Of a stretch of DNA of 64,000 nucleotides, positions 52,242 through 62,273 are shown piece after piece (positions within the stretch are counted from its first letter, which is position 1; each line of letters starts with the position of its first letter). The notes beneath the pieces are model-generated. The model was not told the DNA's origin, made no database searches, and saw only the letters and a list, made by a program, of their open reading frames with translations. The position numbers and the translations under genes were made by a program. Source of the stretch: CAVSUB01 sp963730995 (GTDB lineage: Bacteria; Acidobacteriota; Vicinamibacteria; Vicinamibacterales; 2-12-FULL-66-21); the NCBI GenBank assembly GCA_963730995.1, contig CAVSUB010000005.1:1-64000 (forward strand), given 5' to 3'.

Positions 52242-53245
52242 GAACGCTCTCGCTCCTGCTGGTGACCGTTGGCCTGCTGCTTTACGCAGTGGTTCCAACT
52301 CGCGCGGACGAGTTCAAACCGGGCTACCTGCAACTCACGCAGCTGGACCACGACACGTACGATGTCCTCTGGAAGATTCCCGCGATCGACGAAGCCACCA
52401 CACTGAAGGTGAAGCCGCAGTTCCCCAGCGGAACCGAGGCGCTGACCGAGGTGCGCAGCACGTTCTCGCGGGGAATCACGGTGCAGCGCTGGCGCATTCG
52501 TGTGCCGGCAGGGCTCGACGGGAAGGCCATCTTCTTCTCGCAGCTCTCGGAAACGCGGGTCGACGTGCTGGCGCGGCTCGTGCGCCTGGACGGTACTGTG
52601 CAACTCGAGCGCATCCTGCCAATGCACCCCAGCTTCGTCGGCAGGCCCAGCCTTGGTCGACTGGAAGTGGTCAGGACCTACACGATCCTCGGGATCGAAC
52701 ACATCCTGTCCGGGTTCGATCACCTGCTGTACGTCCTCGGGATGCTGATCCTCGTCGGTGGCTGGCGCCGAATCGTCGCAACGATGTCGGCGTTTACCGC
52801 GACGCATAGTCTGACGCTGACGGCGGCAGCCCTCGGCTGGGTCCACGTTCCGCAGCCACCGGTCGAGGCGTGCATCGCGCTGAGCATTCTCTTTGTCGCG
52901 CGCGAGATCGTCCAAGTCCACCGTGGCCGGCCCGGGATCACCGCACGCTGGCCGTGGGCCGTGTCTTTCACGTTCGGGCTGATGCACGGATTGGGGTTCG
53001 CCGGTGCGCTTGCGGAGGTGGGCTTGCCGCAGTCGTCCATTCCGGTCGCTTTGCTGTTCTTCAATGTCGGCGTGGAAATTGGGCAGTTGGTGTTCGTCGG
53101 AGCCGTGCTCGCCGTGATGGCCGTTGGCTGGCGCGCGGGACAACGGCTTCGATTCTCGCAGCCGGCCTGGCTCTGGCGCATCGGGCCGTATGCCATTGGC
53201 GCCCTCGCGAGTTTCTGGCTGGTGGAACGAGTCGCCGCGTTCTAA
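52238..53245 (+). CDS. HupE/UreJ-family membrane protein
   Basis: 335 residues. A signal peptide (TLSLLLVTVGLLLYAVVPTR) leads to an exported beta-rich domain (about 24-145), then at least six membrane helices starting at the HupE motif GIEHILSGFDHLLYVLGMLI and continuing SFTFGLMHGLGFAGALAEVG and ALLFFNVGVEIGQLVFVGAV. HupE/UreJ proteins carry nickel or cobalt for hydrogenase and urease, but no such enzyme is nearby; this long form with an N-terminal domain is common beside DUF3604 genes and its role there is not known. ATGA overlap with the PpiC-like gene. Confidence 0.85.
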   Translation: MRTLSLLLVTVGLLLYAVVPTRADEFKPGYLQLTQLDHDTYDVLWKIPAIDEATTLKVKPQFPSGTEALTEVRSTFSRGITVQRWRIRVPAGLDGKAIFFSQLSETRVDVLARLVRLDGTVQLERILPMHPSFVGRPSLGRLEVVRTYTILGIEHILSGFDHLLYVLGMLILVGGWRRIVATMSAFTATHSLTLTAAALGWVHVPQPPVEACIALSILFVAREIVQVHRGRPGITARWPWAVSFTFGLMHGLGFAGALAEVGLPQSSIPVALLFFNVGVEIGQLVFVGAVLAVMAVGWRAGQRLRFSQPAWLWRIGPYAIGALASFWLVERVAAF

Positions 53246-53262
53246 CCCTCGGTGCCGGCCAC

Positions 53263-53329
53263 GAGCAGTGCTGGTACGACGTGTTGACACCGGGATCCGT
53301 GGTTGGGTCCGGGTTTAGGTTATTGAGGA
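53263..53329 (+). pseudogene. duplicated 3' end of the barrel gene
   Basis: Reads GHEQCWYDVLTPGSVVGSGF then RL and a stop-like end, against GNEQFRYDVLTQGPVVGFGF in the barrel protein at 48634-49365. DNA identity is roughly three-quarters over about 65 bases and continues a little past the stop (TTGAGGA). Lies between the HupE-like stop and the DUF2092 start. Confidence 0.65.
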
Positions 53330-53333
53330 CCAC

Positions 53334-54158
53334 ATGATTCGCCACTTGATCGCGCTTGGCTTGTTGTCGATCGCCGCTTCGGGTTGTCGCGGGAGCGCAC
53401 CACAGGCCGCGGCACTCGAGCCGCCCCCTCCGCTCATCGAGCCGGAACTCGCGCCGGGGTCGCGCCTCGTCGATCCCCGGGCAGACGAGCTGATGAGGCA
53501 GATGAGCGAGCGGCTCGCCCGCGTGGCCGCGTTTGCCCTTGAGGCCGAGGAGGTGTACGACGAAGTGCCGGAACAGAGTCCCAGGCGGCAGCTCACGAAC
53601 CTGCGCCGCGTGGCGATGCGACGGCCGGACCGCCTGGTCGGCGATGCCTCGGGCGATGTGCTGAACCGATCGTTCTGGTACGACGGGAAAGTGTTCGCCG
53701 CCGTCGACCACGAGCAGAATGTGTGGACGAGCGGCGCCGTACCGCCAACGGTCGACCAGGCTCTGGACTGGGTCTTCGAGCAGACCGGCACTGTCATCCC
53801 GCTCGCGGATTTCCTCTACGCCGACAGCTACGCGCGACTGATGGAAACCGTGCAGCGTGGCGTCTACCTCGGCATCCACGACGCGGCCGGCGTGCCGTGC
53901 CACCACTTGTCGTTCGAGCAGGCGACCGTCGACTGGCAGATCTGGATCGATGCCGGAAAGGAGCCGCTGCCCCGGAAGCTGGTGATCACCTACAAGACCG
54001 AAGACGAGGTCCCGCAGTACTCGGTGACCATCCGCAAGTGGAACCTCCAGGCGAAGTTGCCGGACGCGATCTTCGCGTTCACGCCGCCGGAGGGCGCCAC
54101 GCGGGTCGAGGTCGTGGCATTTGGTGGGCCTGGAGCGGCCGCGGGAGAACGGCGATGA
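53334..54158 (+). CDS. DUF2092-family lipoprotein
   Basis: 274 residues with a lipobox (LLSIAASGC). The body is DUF2092-like: ELMRQMSERLARVAAFALEA, LRRVAMRRPDRLVGDASGD, FWYDGKVFAAVDHEQNVWTS, VYLGIHDAAGVPCHHLSFEQ, VDWQIWIDAGKEPLPRKLVI, and a final FAFTPPEGATRVEV. The fold resembles LolA/LppX, lipid-carrier proteins of the periplasm. Stop overlaps the DUF6515 start by 4 bp (ATGA). Confidence 0.85.
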   Translation: MIRHLIALGLLSIAASGCRGSAPQAAALEPPPPLIEPELAPGSRLVDPRADELMRQMSERLARVAAFALEAEEVYDEVPEQSPRRQLTNLRRVAMRRPDRLVGDASGDVLNRSFWYDGKVFAAVDHEQNVWTSGAVPPTVDQALDWVFEQTGTVIPLADFLYADSYARLMETVQRGVYLGIHDAAGVPCHHLSFEQATVDWQIWIDAGKEPLPRKLVITYKTEDEVPQYSVTIRKWNLQAKLPDAIFAFTPPEGATRVEVVAFGGPGAAAGERR

Positions 54159-55936
54159 AACGAGAGCTGACCGCGATCATCACCGCCATCGGGTTCGTGG
54201 CCGCCTCGACTGAAGGGCTGTTTGCCCAGCGCAGAGCCCCCACCCGGGGATCCGTCTCTGCCGCCTCCAGCGGCAGCCGTACCCGCACCAAAGAGGGCGG
54301 GACGACCACCGTACAGGGGAGTCGGGCCAGCGGATCTCGCACGGTGACGCAGACGGGCGACGGCTACAACGTCAACAAGCAGGTCCAGACCCAGAGCGGG
54401 GCCTCGAAGACCGTCAGCAAGGAAGTCGACGTCGAGAACCGCGAGATCGACAAGACGTCGACCACCACGAACAAGTGGGGCCAGTCGGCGACGCGTGAGC
54501 GCGAGGTCGAAGGACAGGGCGGCTACGCGACCGTCGAGGGCAGCACCAAGACCAGCTCCGGGCGCGAAGCCTCGAGTGATCTCGTTGCCGGCCGCAACGT
54601 GTATGGCCAGCCCGCAGTCGCCGGGAGCGTCAACACGAAGTACAACGGCAACTACAACGTCGCCGCCGGCCGCAACCCGTACGGCGGATGGAACACTGCC
54701 GTAGCCGGACCGTACGGCGGCCGCGTGACGACGACGTTGCCGTCGGGGTACCGCACCAGCACCTATTACGGCCGGCCGTACTACACGTACGGTGGCGCCT
54801 ACTACCGCCCGTATATGTACCGCGGTGTGCCGTACTACTACCCCGTTCCCGTGCCGTACCACGCCTACTACTCCAGCCCGCCGGTGGGCGCGATCATCGT
54901 GGTGGTGGTCGGGACGACGTACCTGATGTCGAAGGATGGCAGCTACAGCAAGAAGACCACGAGCAGCGACGGCAAAGAGGTGTACGAATCCGTCCCCCCG
55001 CCGAACGGCGCGTCCATCAAGACGCTCCCGGCGGGACGTGTCCTCGTGACCGTCTCGGGCACCACGTACTACTTGAACGCCAACGCGTTTTATCGCCGCG
55101 TCATGAACGGCGCGCAGGAAACCTTCGTCGTCGTGACGCCGCCCGCCGGCGTCGTATTCGTCCAGGCCTTGCCCGCTGATTTCGAGGTCGTGCAATTGAA
55201 CACGATGTACTTCTCCGCCAAGGGACAGTACTACGTGCCCTATCTATCCGCCGACGGCAAGGAGCTGTACGTGATGGTGGACCGCCCGCCGACTCCACCG
55301 CCTGCCGGAAAGACGACGACGGCGCCCGCGGCGCCCACCGCCGCTCCAGCGCCAAAGGCCGGTGCGGCACCGACCGCTGCACCTGCCGCACCTATTCAAG
55401 CTGTTGCCGAGCGCTTCGTCGTCCCCGAGGGAACACTCGTCGTGGTGCGACTTGCTGCCGACGTGAGCTCGGAGACGGCCCACGACGGCGATCGCGTCCA
55501 GGGCTTCCTGGACCAGGACCTCGCGGCCGACGGGCGACTGGTCGCGCCGCGCGGCGCGAAAGTCTACGGCGTCGTGAGCGCGGTGGACAATGGCAGCAAG
55601 ATGAAAGGCCAGGCCACCATCAGCGTGACGCTCACCGACATGCAGGTCGGCGACAAGGTGTTGTCGCTCAAGACCAGGGCGGTGAGCGCGGCCGGTGGCA
55701 AGGGGACGGGGACGAAGAAGGTGGTCGGTGGCGCCGCCATCGGCGCCACCATCGGCGCCATCGCCGGCGGTGGCGAAGGCGCAGCGATCGGTGCCGCAGT
55801 GGGAGCGGGTGCGGGTGGCGTCGCCACCGCAGCGAGCTCGGTCAAGGCAGCGGTCATCACCGGGCAGTCGCCGCAGGCATTCACGCTGGCAGTCCCGTTG
55901 ACTGTCGAGATCATGACGAACGTGGCTGTTAGTTAA
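54155..55936 (+). CDS. DUF6515-like envelope protein with glycine-zipper tail
   Basis: 593 residues from the ATG at 54155 with a signal peptide (ITAIGFVAASTEGLFA). Residues about 25-180 are Ser/Thr/Gly-rich and of low complexity; about 195-250 is Tyr/Pro-rich (YYGRPYYTYGGAYYRPYMYR); then two DUF6515-like repeats (LPAGRVLVTVSGTTYYLNAN, LPADFEVVQLNTMYFSAKGQ), a Pro/Ala linker, a small beta domain (FVVPEGTLVVVRLAADVSSE) and a glycine zipper near 540-570 (AAIGATIGAIAGGGEGAAIG) that could insert in or line the outer membrane. Probably a structural envelope protein. Coupled to DUF2092 upstream and 13 bases from the next gene. Confidence 0.8.
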   Translation: MKRELTAIITAIGFVAASTEGLFAQRRAPTRGSVSAASSGSRTRTKEGGTTTVQGSRASGSRTVTQTGDGYNVNKQVQTQSGASKTVSKEVDVENREIDKTSTTTNKWGQSATREREVEGQGGYATVEGSTKTSSGREASSDLVAGRNVYGQPAVAGSVNTKYNGNYNVAAGRNPYGGWNTAVAGPYGGRVTTTLPSGYRTSTYYGRPYYTYGGAYYRPYMYRGVPYYYPVPVPYHAYYSSPPVGAIIVVVVGTTYLMSKDGSYSKKTTSSDGKEVYESVPPPNGASIKTLPAGRVLVTVSGTTYYLNANAFYRRVMNGAQETFVVVTPPAGVVFVQALPADFEVVQLNTMYFSAKGQYYVPYLSADGKELYVMVDRPPTPPPAGKTTTAPAAPTAAPAPKAGAAPTAAPAAPIQAVAERFVVPEGTLVVVRLAADVSSETAHDGDRVQGFLDQDLAADGRLVAPRGAKVYGVVSAVDNGSKMKGQATISVTLTDMQVGDKVLSLKTRAVSAAGGKGTGTKKVVGGAAIGATIGAIAGGGEGAAIGAAVGAGAGGVATAASSVKAAVITGQSPQAFTLAVPLTVEIMTNVAVS

Positions 55937-55949
55937 CGAAAGGCTGATC

Positions 55950-56636
55950 ATGAAGAACATCGTGGTTGGAATCGCACTTGTCGCCCTCGCCGCGGGATCG
56001 TCTATCAAGGCGCAGGACCTGCAGCAGAAGCTTGCGGCTGCCAAACAGGCGGCCGCGCTGAACCAGAAGGCGCTCCGCTCGTACTCCTGGCTGGAGAAGA
56101 GCGAATTGCGCTTGAAAGGTGAGCTCAAGAACACGAAGGTCGACATGTGCAAGTACGGACCGGACGGCAATGTGCAGAAGACCCCGGTCGTGGAGCCGGC
56201 GCCTGCGGAGAAGCAGCGCGGGCTCAAGGGCAAGATTGTCGCGAAGAAGACCGGCGAGATGAAAGACGAGCTCGAGGCTGCCGTCGCGCTCGTTCAGCGC
56301 TACGTGCCGCCGTCGCCCGACAAGATGCAGGTGGTGATGAACGCCGGCACGGCTTCCATCAGCCAGGCCGGCCCGGCCGCGTTGACACTCGCCTTCCCTG
56401 GCTACGAGAAGGCGAACGACGCGCTGAAGATCACCTTCGACTCGGCGATCACGAGCCTCCGTCAGCTCGACGTGATCACGTGGCTCGAGAAACCAGAGGA
56501 ACCGGTGACGCTGCAGGTAAAAATGCAGTCGCTACCGGACGGATTGCACTATCCGGGCATCATCACGCTGAGTATTCCGTCGAGCAAGCTCGAGGTCCGG
56601 ATCACGAAGTCGAACTACCAGAAGATCGCGCAGTAG
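55950..56636 (+). CDS. exported protein of unknown function
   Basis: 228 residues with a signal peptide (NIVVGIALVALAAGSSIKA). The mature part begins with a helix (LQQKLAAAKQAAALNQKALR) and a YSWLEKSELRLKGELKNTKV strand pair, includes a basic segment (KQRGLKGKIVAKKTGEMKD), and ends in beta strands (VTLQVKMQSLPDGLHYPGII). I do not recognise a named domain, though the start 'N-K-LRSYSW---' is shared by many acidobacterial periplasmic proteins found after DUF6515 genes. Part of the same co-directional set. Confidence 0.7.
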   Translation: MKNIVVGIALVALAAGSSIKAQDLQQKLAAAKQAAALNQKALRSYSWLEKSELRLKGELKNTKVDMCKYGPDGNVQKTPVVEPAPAEKQRGLKGKIVAKKTGEMKDELEAAVALVQRYVPPSPDKMQVVMNAGTASISQAGPAALTLAFPGYEKANDALKITFDSAITSLRQLDVITWLEKPEEPVTLQVKMQSLPDGLHYPGIITLSIPSSKLEVRITKSNYQKIAQ

Positions 56637-56646
56637 CGCGAGGCCC

Positions 56647-57048
56647 ATGGGAAGAACGCTGCTGATTGTCACGGCGATAGCCGAGACCGGGGTCGGCTTG
56701 ACCTTGCTGTTGTCACCGCCGCTTGTCGCCGGGTTACTGCTCGGGGTATCGCTCGATTCGCCGGCGGCATTGGTAGTGGGCCGTGTCGCCGGCGCTGCGC
56801 TGCTCTCGCTGGGCGGCGCTTGCTGGCTGGCGCGCGATGACGGACCGAGCCTCGCCCTGCGCGCGTTAATCGCGGCGATGCTGCTGTATAACTGCGCCGC
56901 CGCCGCGGTTCTCGCACACGCTGGTGCCGTCGTGGGACTCGTCGGCGTTCTTATGTGGCCGGCGGTTGCTCTGCACGCAGCGCTCGCCGTCTGGTTCGGC
57001 GTGGCAGCTGCCACTAGGTCCGGTGGCGAACGCCGTCAGACCAATTGA
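56647..57048 (+). CDS. small four-helix membrane protein
   Basis: 133 residues, ten bases after the previous stop. Four hydrophobic helices at about 4-22, 40-60, 68-88 and 92-125 (TLLIVTAIAETGVGLTLLLS, ALVVGRVAGAALLSLGGACW, ALRALIAAMLLYNCAAAAVL). Looks like the small unnamed inner-membrane proteins that end envelope operons. No catalytic motif. Closes the run begun at 48222. Confidence 0.75.
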   Translation: MGRTLLIVTAIAETGVGLTLLLSPPLVAGLLLGVSLDSPAALVVGRVAGAALLSLGGACWLARDDGPSLALRALIAAMLLYNCAAAAVLAHAGAVVGLVGVLMWPAVALHAALAVWFGVAAATRSGGERRQTN

Positions 57049-57076
57049 GGATGCAGGCGGGATCATCCGCTATGGC

Positions 57077-57255
57077 TTACTTTACCAGAGCCACGATTTC
57101 CTCCACGCTCCACACGTGATGCGCTAGGCCACCTTCCATCACTGGCGTCACGCGGAGCGTCTGATGGGTCCGCGCGAAGTTGTAATACATGACGTCGAGC
57201 GCGATGTCGGCCGCGTGTTCTCGACCTTCTTGGTGAAGGCGTTCGTCAGCCACGT
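57077..57255 (-). pseudogene. C-terminal stub of an IS1-like transposase
   Basis: Before a TAA at 57079-57077 the minus strand encodes DVMYYNFARTHQTLRVTPVM then EGGLAHHVWSVEEIVALV; one frame earlier lies RLTNAFTKKVEN. 'RLTNAFSKK-EN ... YYNF-R-H-TLR-TPAM-AG--DHVWS--E' is the end of a common IS1-like DDE transposase. One frameshift and no N-terminal part. No repeats found around it. Confidence 0.6.
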
Positions 57256-57439
57256 CAATATCCGCATCCATCGGAATGACGCAGCCTCCAACGCTTCCGG
57301 TGGTCCGCGGCGTCGTCATCCACCGCGGGTCGTCGTGAGCAGGTCCCGGTATGTGGTGATCAACTCCGCTGGCGCGCGTGGCCGGCTAGGAGTTACCGCG
57401 CTGAACTGGTACGTTGTGTGCCTCTTTCGAGGATCGGCC

Positions 57440-60400
57440 ATGGACAAGAGCGATTGGCGCGCGGCAACGGCTGTGCCTTGTCGCGGTGCCGCTCGCACCG
57501 CTGCGCTGCTGGTGCTCGCGTGCATCGCGACATCCCCTGCCCACGCACAGGACCGCCGTCCGGCCTCACCGTCCGATCAGAACGCGCTCGTCCGTCTTCC
57601 GGTCGTCGATGGGCGCGACGTCCGCTTCCTCCGGTTCGCGGTCGACGACGCGCCTCGGAGCCGGATCAGAGGCATCACGCAGGACGATTATGGTTTCCTG
57701 TGGATGGGCACGAACAGCGGGTTGTACCGATACGACGGATACCGCCTCGAGCACTACCGGCACGAGCCTGGCGATCCGGCCAGTTTGACCGACGACCGCG
57801 TCTGGACCGTGTACAAGGATCGCACCGGCGCGCTCTGGATCGGCACTGAGGGCGGGCTCGACCTCTTGGACGCGACTGAGACGACGTTCACACACTACCG
57901 TCACGATCCGGCGGACGACCGGAGCTTGAGCCCGGGCCCGGCGCAGGTCGTCTACCAGGACCACGACGGAACGCTGTGGGTGGGCACCGCCGGCGGGCTC
58001 GACCGAATGGACCCCTCGACCGGCGCCTTCATCCACTATCGGCACGATCCTCGAGACGACGCGACCTTGAGCGACAGCGGGGTCGTTGCGTTGCACGAGG
58101 ATCGGCGCGGCAACCTCTGGATCGGGACCGTCGCCGGACTGAACGTGCTGGAGAAGGCGACGGGACGCATCACCCGGTTCAGGCACGATCCGGCGGATCC
58201 CCACAGCCTCGGACATGACTTCGTGGGCGCGATTGCGGAGGACCGTTCCGGTGTGCTGTGGCTCGCCTCCAACTTCGGCAGCGGGCTGAGCGCCCTGGAC
58301 GTGAAGACCGGGCGGTTCACGCGCTATTCCTTCCACGCGGAAGAACTGACCGCGCAAGCCCTCACCGGACTGACCGGGCTCTACACGGACCGCGACGGCG
58401 TCCTGTGGCTGTGCACCATGGATAGCGGTCTCCTGAAGCTCGACCCCGAGGCCAATCGGTTCGTCCGGTACAGCCGCGATCCCGCGGAGACGAACACTCT
58501 GCCGAACGACACGGTGCTCTCCCTGTTCGAGGATGCCGAAGGCGTGATGTGGGTCGGCACCCAGAGTGGGCTCGCCCCCCTCATCCGGAAGCCGCCACCG
58601 TTCGTCAACTACAGGCACCACGTCGGCGACCCAGCCACCCTTGCCGACGACATGATCTGGTCCGTGCTGGGTGACAGGCACGGAGACCTGTGGATCGGGA
58701 CGGAGACGGGCCTCCACCGGCTCGATCGGCGGACACGCCGGCTGACCCTCTATCGGCACGACCCAAAGGATCCCCGCGGTCTGTCTTTCGACAAAGTCTC
58801 CGGGATGCGCGAAGACGCATCGGGTGTGCTATGGATCGGCACCTACGGCGGGGGACTCGATCGGCTCGATCCTGCCACAGGAAGGTTCGATCACTACCGC
58901 CACGACCCGCGCGATCCACACAGCCTGGACAGCGACCTCGTGCTGAGCGTGTTCATCGACCGCGAGGGCGTGGTGTGGGTGGGGACGGAGCTTGGCGCGT
59001 TGAACCGGCTCGATCGCACCTCCGGCCGCTTCACGGCCTACCGGACTCCAGGGCGAAATTACGTGTACTCAATATTCGAGGACCGAGCGGGACTCCTCTG
59101 GCTTGGGGGCCATGGTGGTGTCACCCGGTTCGACCCTCGCACCGAACAGTTCACCGTCCATGCCCACGACGTCCGAGATCCCCGCACTATCAGCCACAAC
59201 GAAGTGTGGGCCGTTCATGAGGACAACCAGGGCAGGCTGTGGGTCGCCACGTCCAGCGGTCTCAACGAGTTCGATCGGACCCGACGGTACGTTTACGAGC
59301 CTTACCGGGAAGGACGGACTGGCCGGCAACTCCGTCCGGGCCATCCTCGAAGATGGCGAAGGGGATCTCTGGCTGGCCACGGATGGCGGGTTGAGCCGGT
59401 TTGACCCAAAAACGAGGACGTTCCGCAACTTCACGGAGTCCGACGGCCTGGCGGGCAATCTCCTAAACCCGTACGGACTGCAGGGAGCCTGGCAGAGCCC
59501 GGCCGGCGAGATGGTGCTCGGCTCGACCAACGGTCTCACCACGTTCTTCCCCGATAGGTTGGTACCCAACCCATACGTGCCGCCCGTCGTCCTGACGGAG
59601 CTCGAGCTGTTCAACAAACGGGTGGACCCTGGCAAAGACTCGCCGCTGCGCCGGCCGATCTGGGCCAGTGATTCGCTGACACTCACGCACGCGCAGAGCA
59701 TCTTCACGCTCGCCTTCTCGGCCCTCAGCTATTCCGCTCCCGAGAAAAACCGGTACCGGTATCGGCTGGAGGGACTCGAGCGCGAATGGAACGAGGTGGA
59801 CAGCCGGCGGCGCCAGTCGACCTACACCAGTCTCGCAGCCGGACGGTACACGTTCCGCCTTCAGGCCTCGACCAACGGTGAAGTCTGGAGCGAGCCGGGT
59901 GTCAGGCTCGCCCTCGTGGTGCTGCCGCCGTGGTGGGCGACGTGGTGGGTCAGAACCATCGCGGGCACCTTGACCGTGTGTCTGATCGTCATCGCCTATC
60001 GCGTGCGCGCGCGGACACTCGGCGCCAAATCCGCCAACCTCGCCAAGAGCGCGTTCCTCGCGACAATGAGCCACGAGATCCGCACGCCGATGAACGCGAT
60101 CATCAACATGACCGGCCTCGCCCTCGACACCGACCTCGCGCCGAAGCAGCACCAATACGTCAGCGTCGCCCATTCCTCGGCCCGTAACCTGCTGGGCCTC
60201 ATCAACGATCTCCTCGACTTCTCGAAGATCGAAGCGGAGAAGCTCGAGATCGAGCACGCCCCGTTCAGCCTGCGTGACGTGCTGGACGAAGTGACCGAGA
60301 CATTCCGATTCACGGTCACGCAGAAGCACGTCGAGCTCGTCACGCACGTGGTTCCGTCCGTGCCGGACGGCCTCATCGGAGACGCACTGCGCGTGCGGCA

Positions 60401-62273
60401 GATCGTCACGAACCTCGTGAGCAACGCGTTCAAGTTCACGCACGAAGGTGAGGTCGTCTTGAAAGCGGAGACGATGCCCGCCGAGTCGACACCTGGCCGT
60501 GTTGCGCTGCAGATCAGCGTGCGGGACACGGGGATAGGCATTGCACCCGAACAGCAGGCGCGGCTCTTCCAGGCCTTCACGCAGGCCGACAGTTCGACAT
60601 CTCGCAAGTACGGAGGAACGGGTCTCGGCCTCGTCATCAGCCGGCGTCTGGCGCAGCTGATGGGGGGCGACCTGACGCTCGAGAGCGCACCAGGCCTCGG
60701 GACAACGCTCTTTTTCAGGGCGAGCTTTGCGTGTGACGCGGTCGCAGGTACCCCGGCCCAGTCGCTCCCGGCCGGCGTCGGCGGGCGACCCGTGCTGATC
60801 GTCGAGGACACCGACTCGAGCCGGGAGCTGCTCGAGACGCTGCTCACCGGCTGGTCGGTGCCGTTCGTGTCGGTGACCAGCGCCGAGGAAGCGCTGGCGC
60901 TCCTAGAGCAGCGGAACCACCAGGAACACGGAGGCGCGCCGTTCGGCCTGGTGGTGCTCGACTGGATGCTGCCTGGCTTGAACGGCCTTGAGGCAGCCGC
61001 CCGCATCCGTGCGTCCGAGCCGACCCGTACGCTGCCGATTGTCGTGATCAGCGCCTACGCCGGCAAGGAAGAGGAGACCCGGTGCGCCGAGCTCGGGGTA
61101 AACGTGTTCCTCCCGAAGCCCCTCACAGCGTCCGCGTTCTTCGATGCCCTGGCGCAAGCAGAGGGCGCCCGGGTTCAGGTGCGGCGCCGCGGAGCGGACG
61201 CGCCACTCGAACGGGAATTCGTCGGCGTGCGAGCCCTGCTCGCCGAGGACAACCTGGCCAACCAGATGGTCGCGTCCGAGCTGTTGTCTCGGCTCGGGAT
61301 CGAGATTGAGATCGCCAGCAACGGTCGCGAAGCCGTCGACATGGTCCGCGGGAAGCCAGGCCGGTATGCGGCGGTCTTGATGGACATGCAAATGCCGGAG
61401 ATCGACGGCCTCGAGGCGACCCGGATGCTGCGCGCTGATTCGCAATTCGGACAGCTGCCGATCATTGCGATGACGGCCAACGCGATGAAGGCTGACCTCG
61501 ACGCCTGCCTGGCTGCCGGCATGAACGACTACGTCATCAAGCCGATCGATCGGCAGGCGCTTCTGCAGACCCTGCGCCGCTGGCTCCCGGGACGCACGGA
61601 CGGTGAAGTTTCGGCCTCTGTGTCAGCCCCGGCTGCAGAACCGCCGGCACCCCTGAGCACGCCCACGCCCCCGCTCGAGGGCCTCGACATCACCGGCACG
61701 CTGCAGCGACTCGGCCTGGATTTCGATACCCTGAGGCGTATGCTCGTGCGCTTTGCCGACGGACAGGCGCCAACTCTGGACGCTCTGCGTGCGGCTGTCG
61801 CGTCTGGCGACGTACCCGAGGCTGCGCGGCACGCACATACGATTGCCGGGGCAGCCGGCAACCTCGGCGTCAACGGACTGCGGGACGCGGCAATAGCTGT
61901 CGAGCACGCCGCTCGAGCGGGGACTACGGACCTTGCGACGCTGCTCGCCGAGGTCGAACAGTGCGCGGCAGTGGCCCTTCGATCGATCGACACGCTACGC
62001 GACGCCGCCGAGGCCGCGCAGCCGGTGACGACCGGCCCTCTGGACACAGTCGGGATACGTGCGGCGCTCCAACGTCTTCAGGTGGCTCTTGACGATTTCG
62101 AGCTGTCGGCTGCGACTGATGCCCTCGCAGACCTGACAGCCCTTGGTGTGCCCGTCGGGGCCGAAGCCGATCTCGCGCAGTTGCGAGCTCGCGTGGACCG
62201 CTACGAGTACGACGAAGCGCAAACCATCCTTGCGCGCATCGTGGCCCAGCTCGAGAGGACCAGCGTTTCGTGA
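57440..62273 (+). CDS. hybrid sensor histidine kinase with Reg_prop propellers, two receivers and HPt (one frameshift)
   Basis: Start ATG at 57440 after GAGGA. A signal peptide is followed by about 13 Reg_prop blades (GFLWMGTNSGLYRYDG, GTLWVGTAGGLDRMDP and so on, each ending near YRHDP), enough for two seven-bladed propellers, then a Y_Y_Y domain and a membrane helix (TIAGTLTVCLIVIAYRVRA). Cytoplasmic: HisKA with MSHEIRTPMNAI, ATPase domain, a receiver with VVLDWMLPG, a second receiver with AVLMDMQMPEIDG, and an HPt with ARHAHTIAGAAGNLG. The frame shifts at the CCC of 59280-59282; one C fewer restores EFDRTDGTFTSLTGKDGLAG. About 1610 residues. Probably senses an extracellular carbohydrate or related signal. 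Confidence 0.85.

Noticed and set aside
57700..59300. Apparent tandem DNA repeat (YRHDP-coding units)
   Set aside because: Explained by the Reg_prop propeller blades of the hybrid kinase; a protein repeat, not a separate DNA element.
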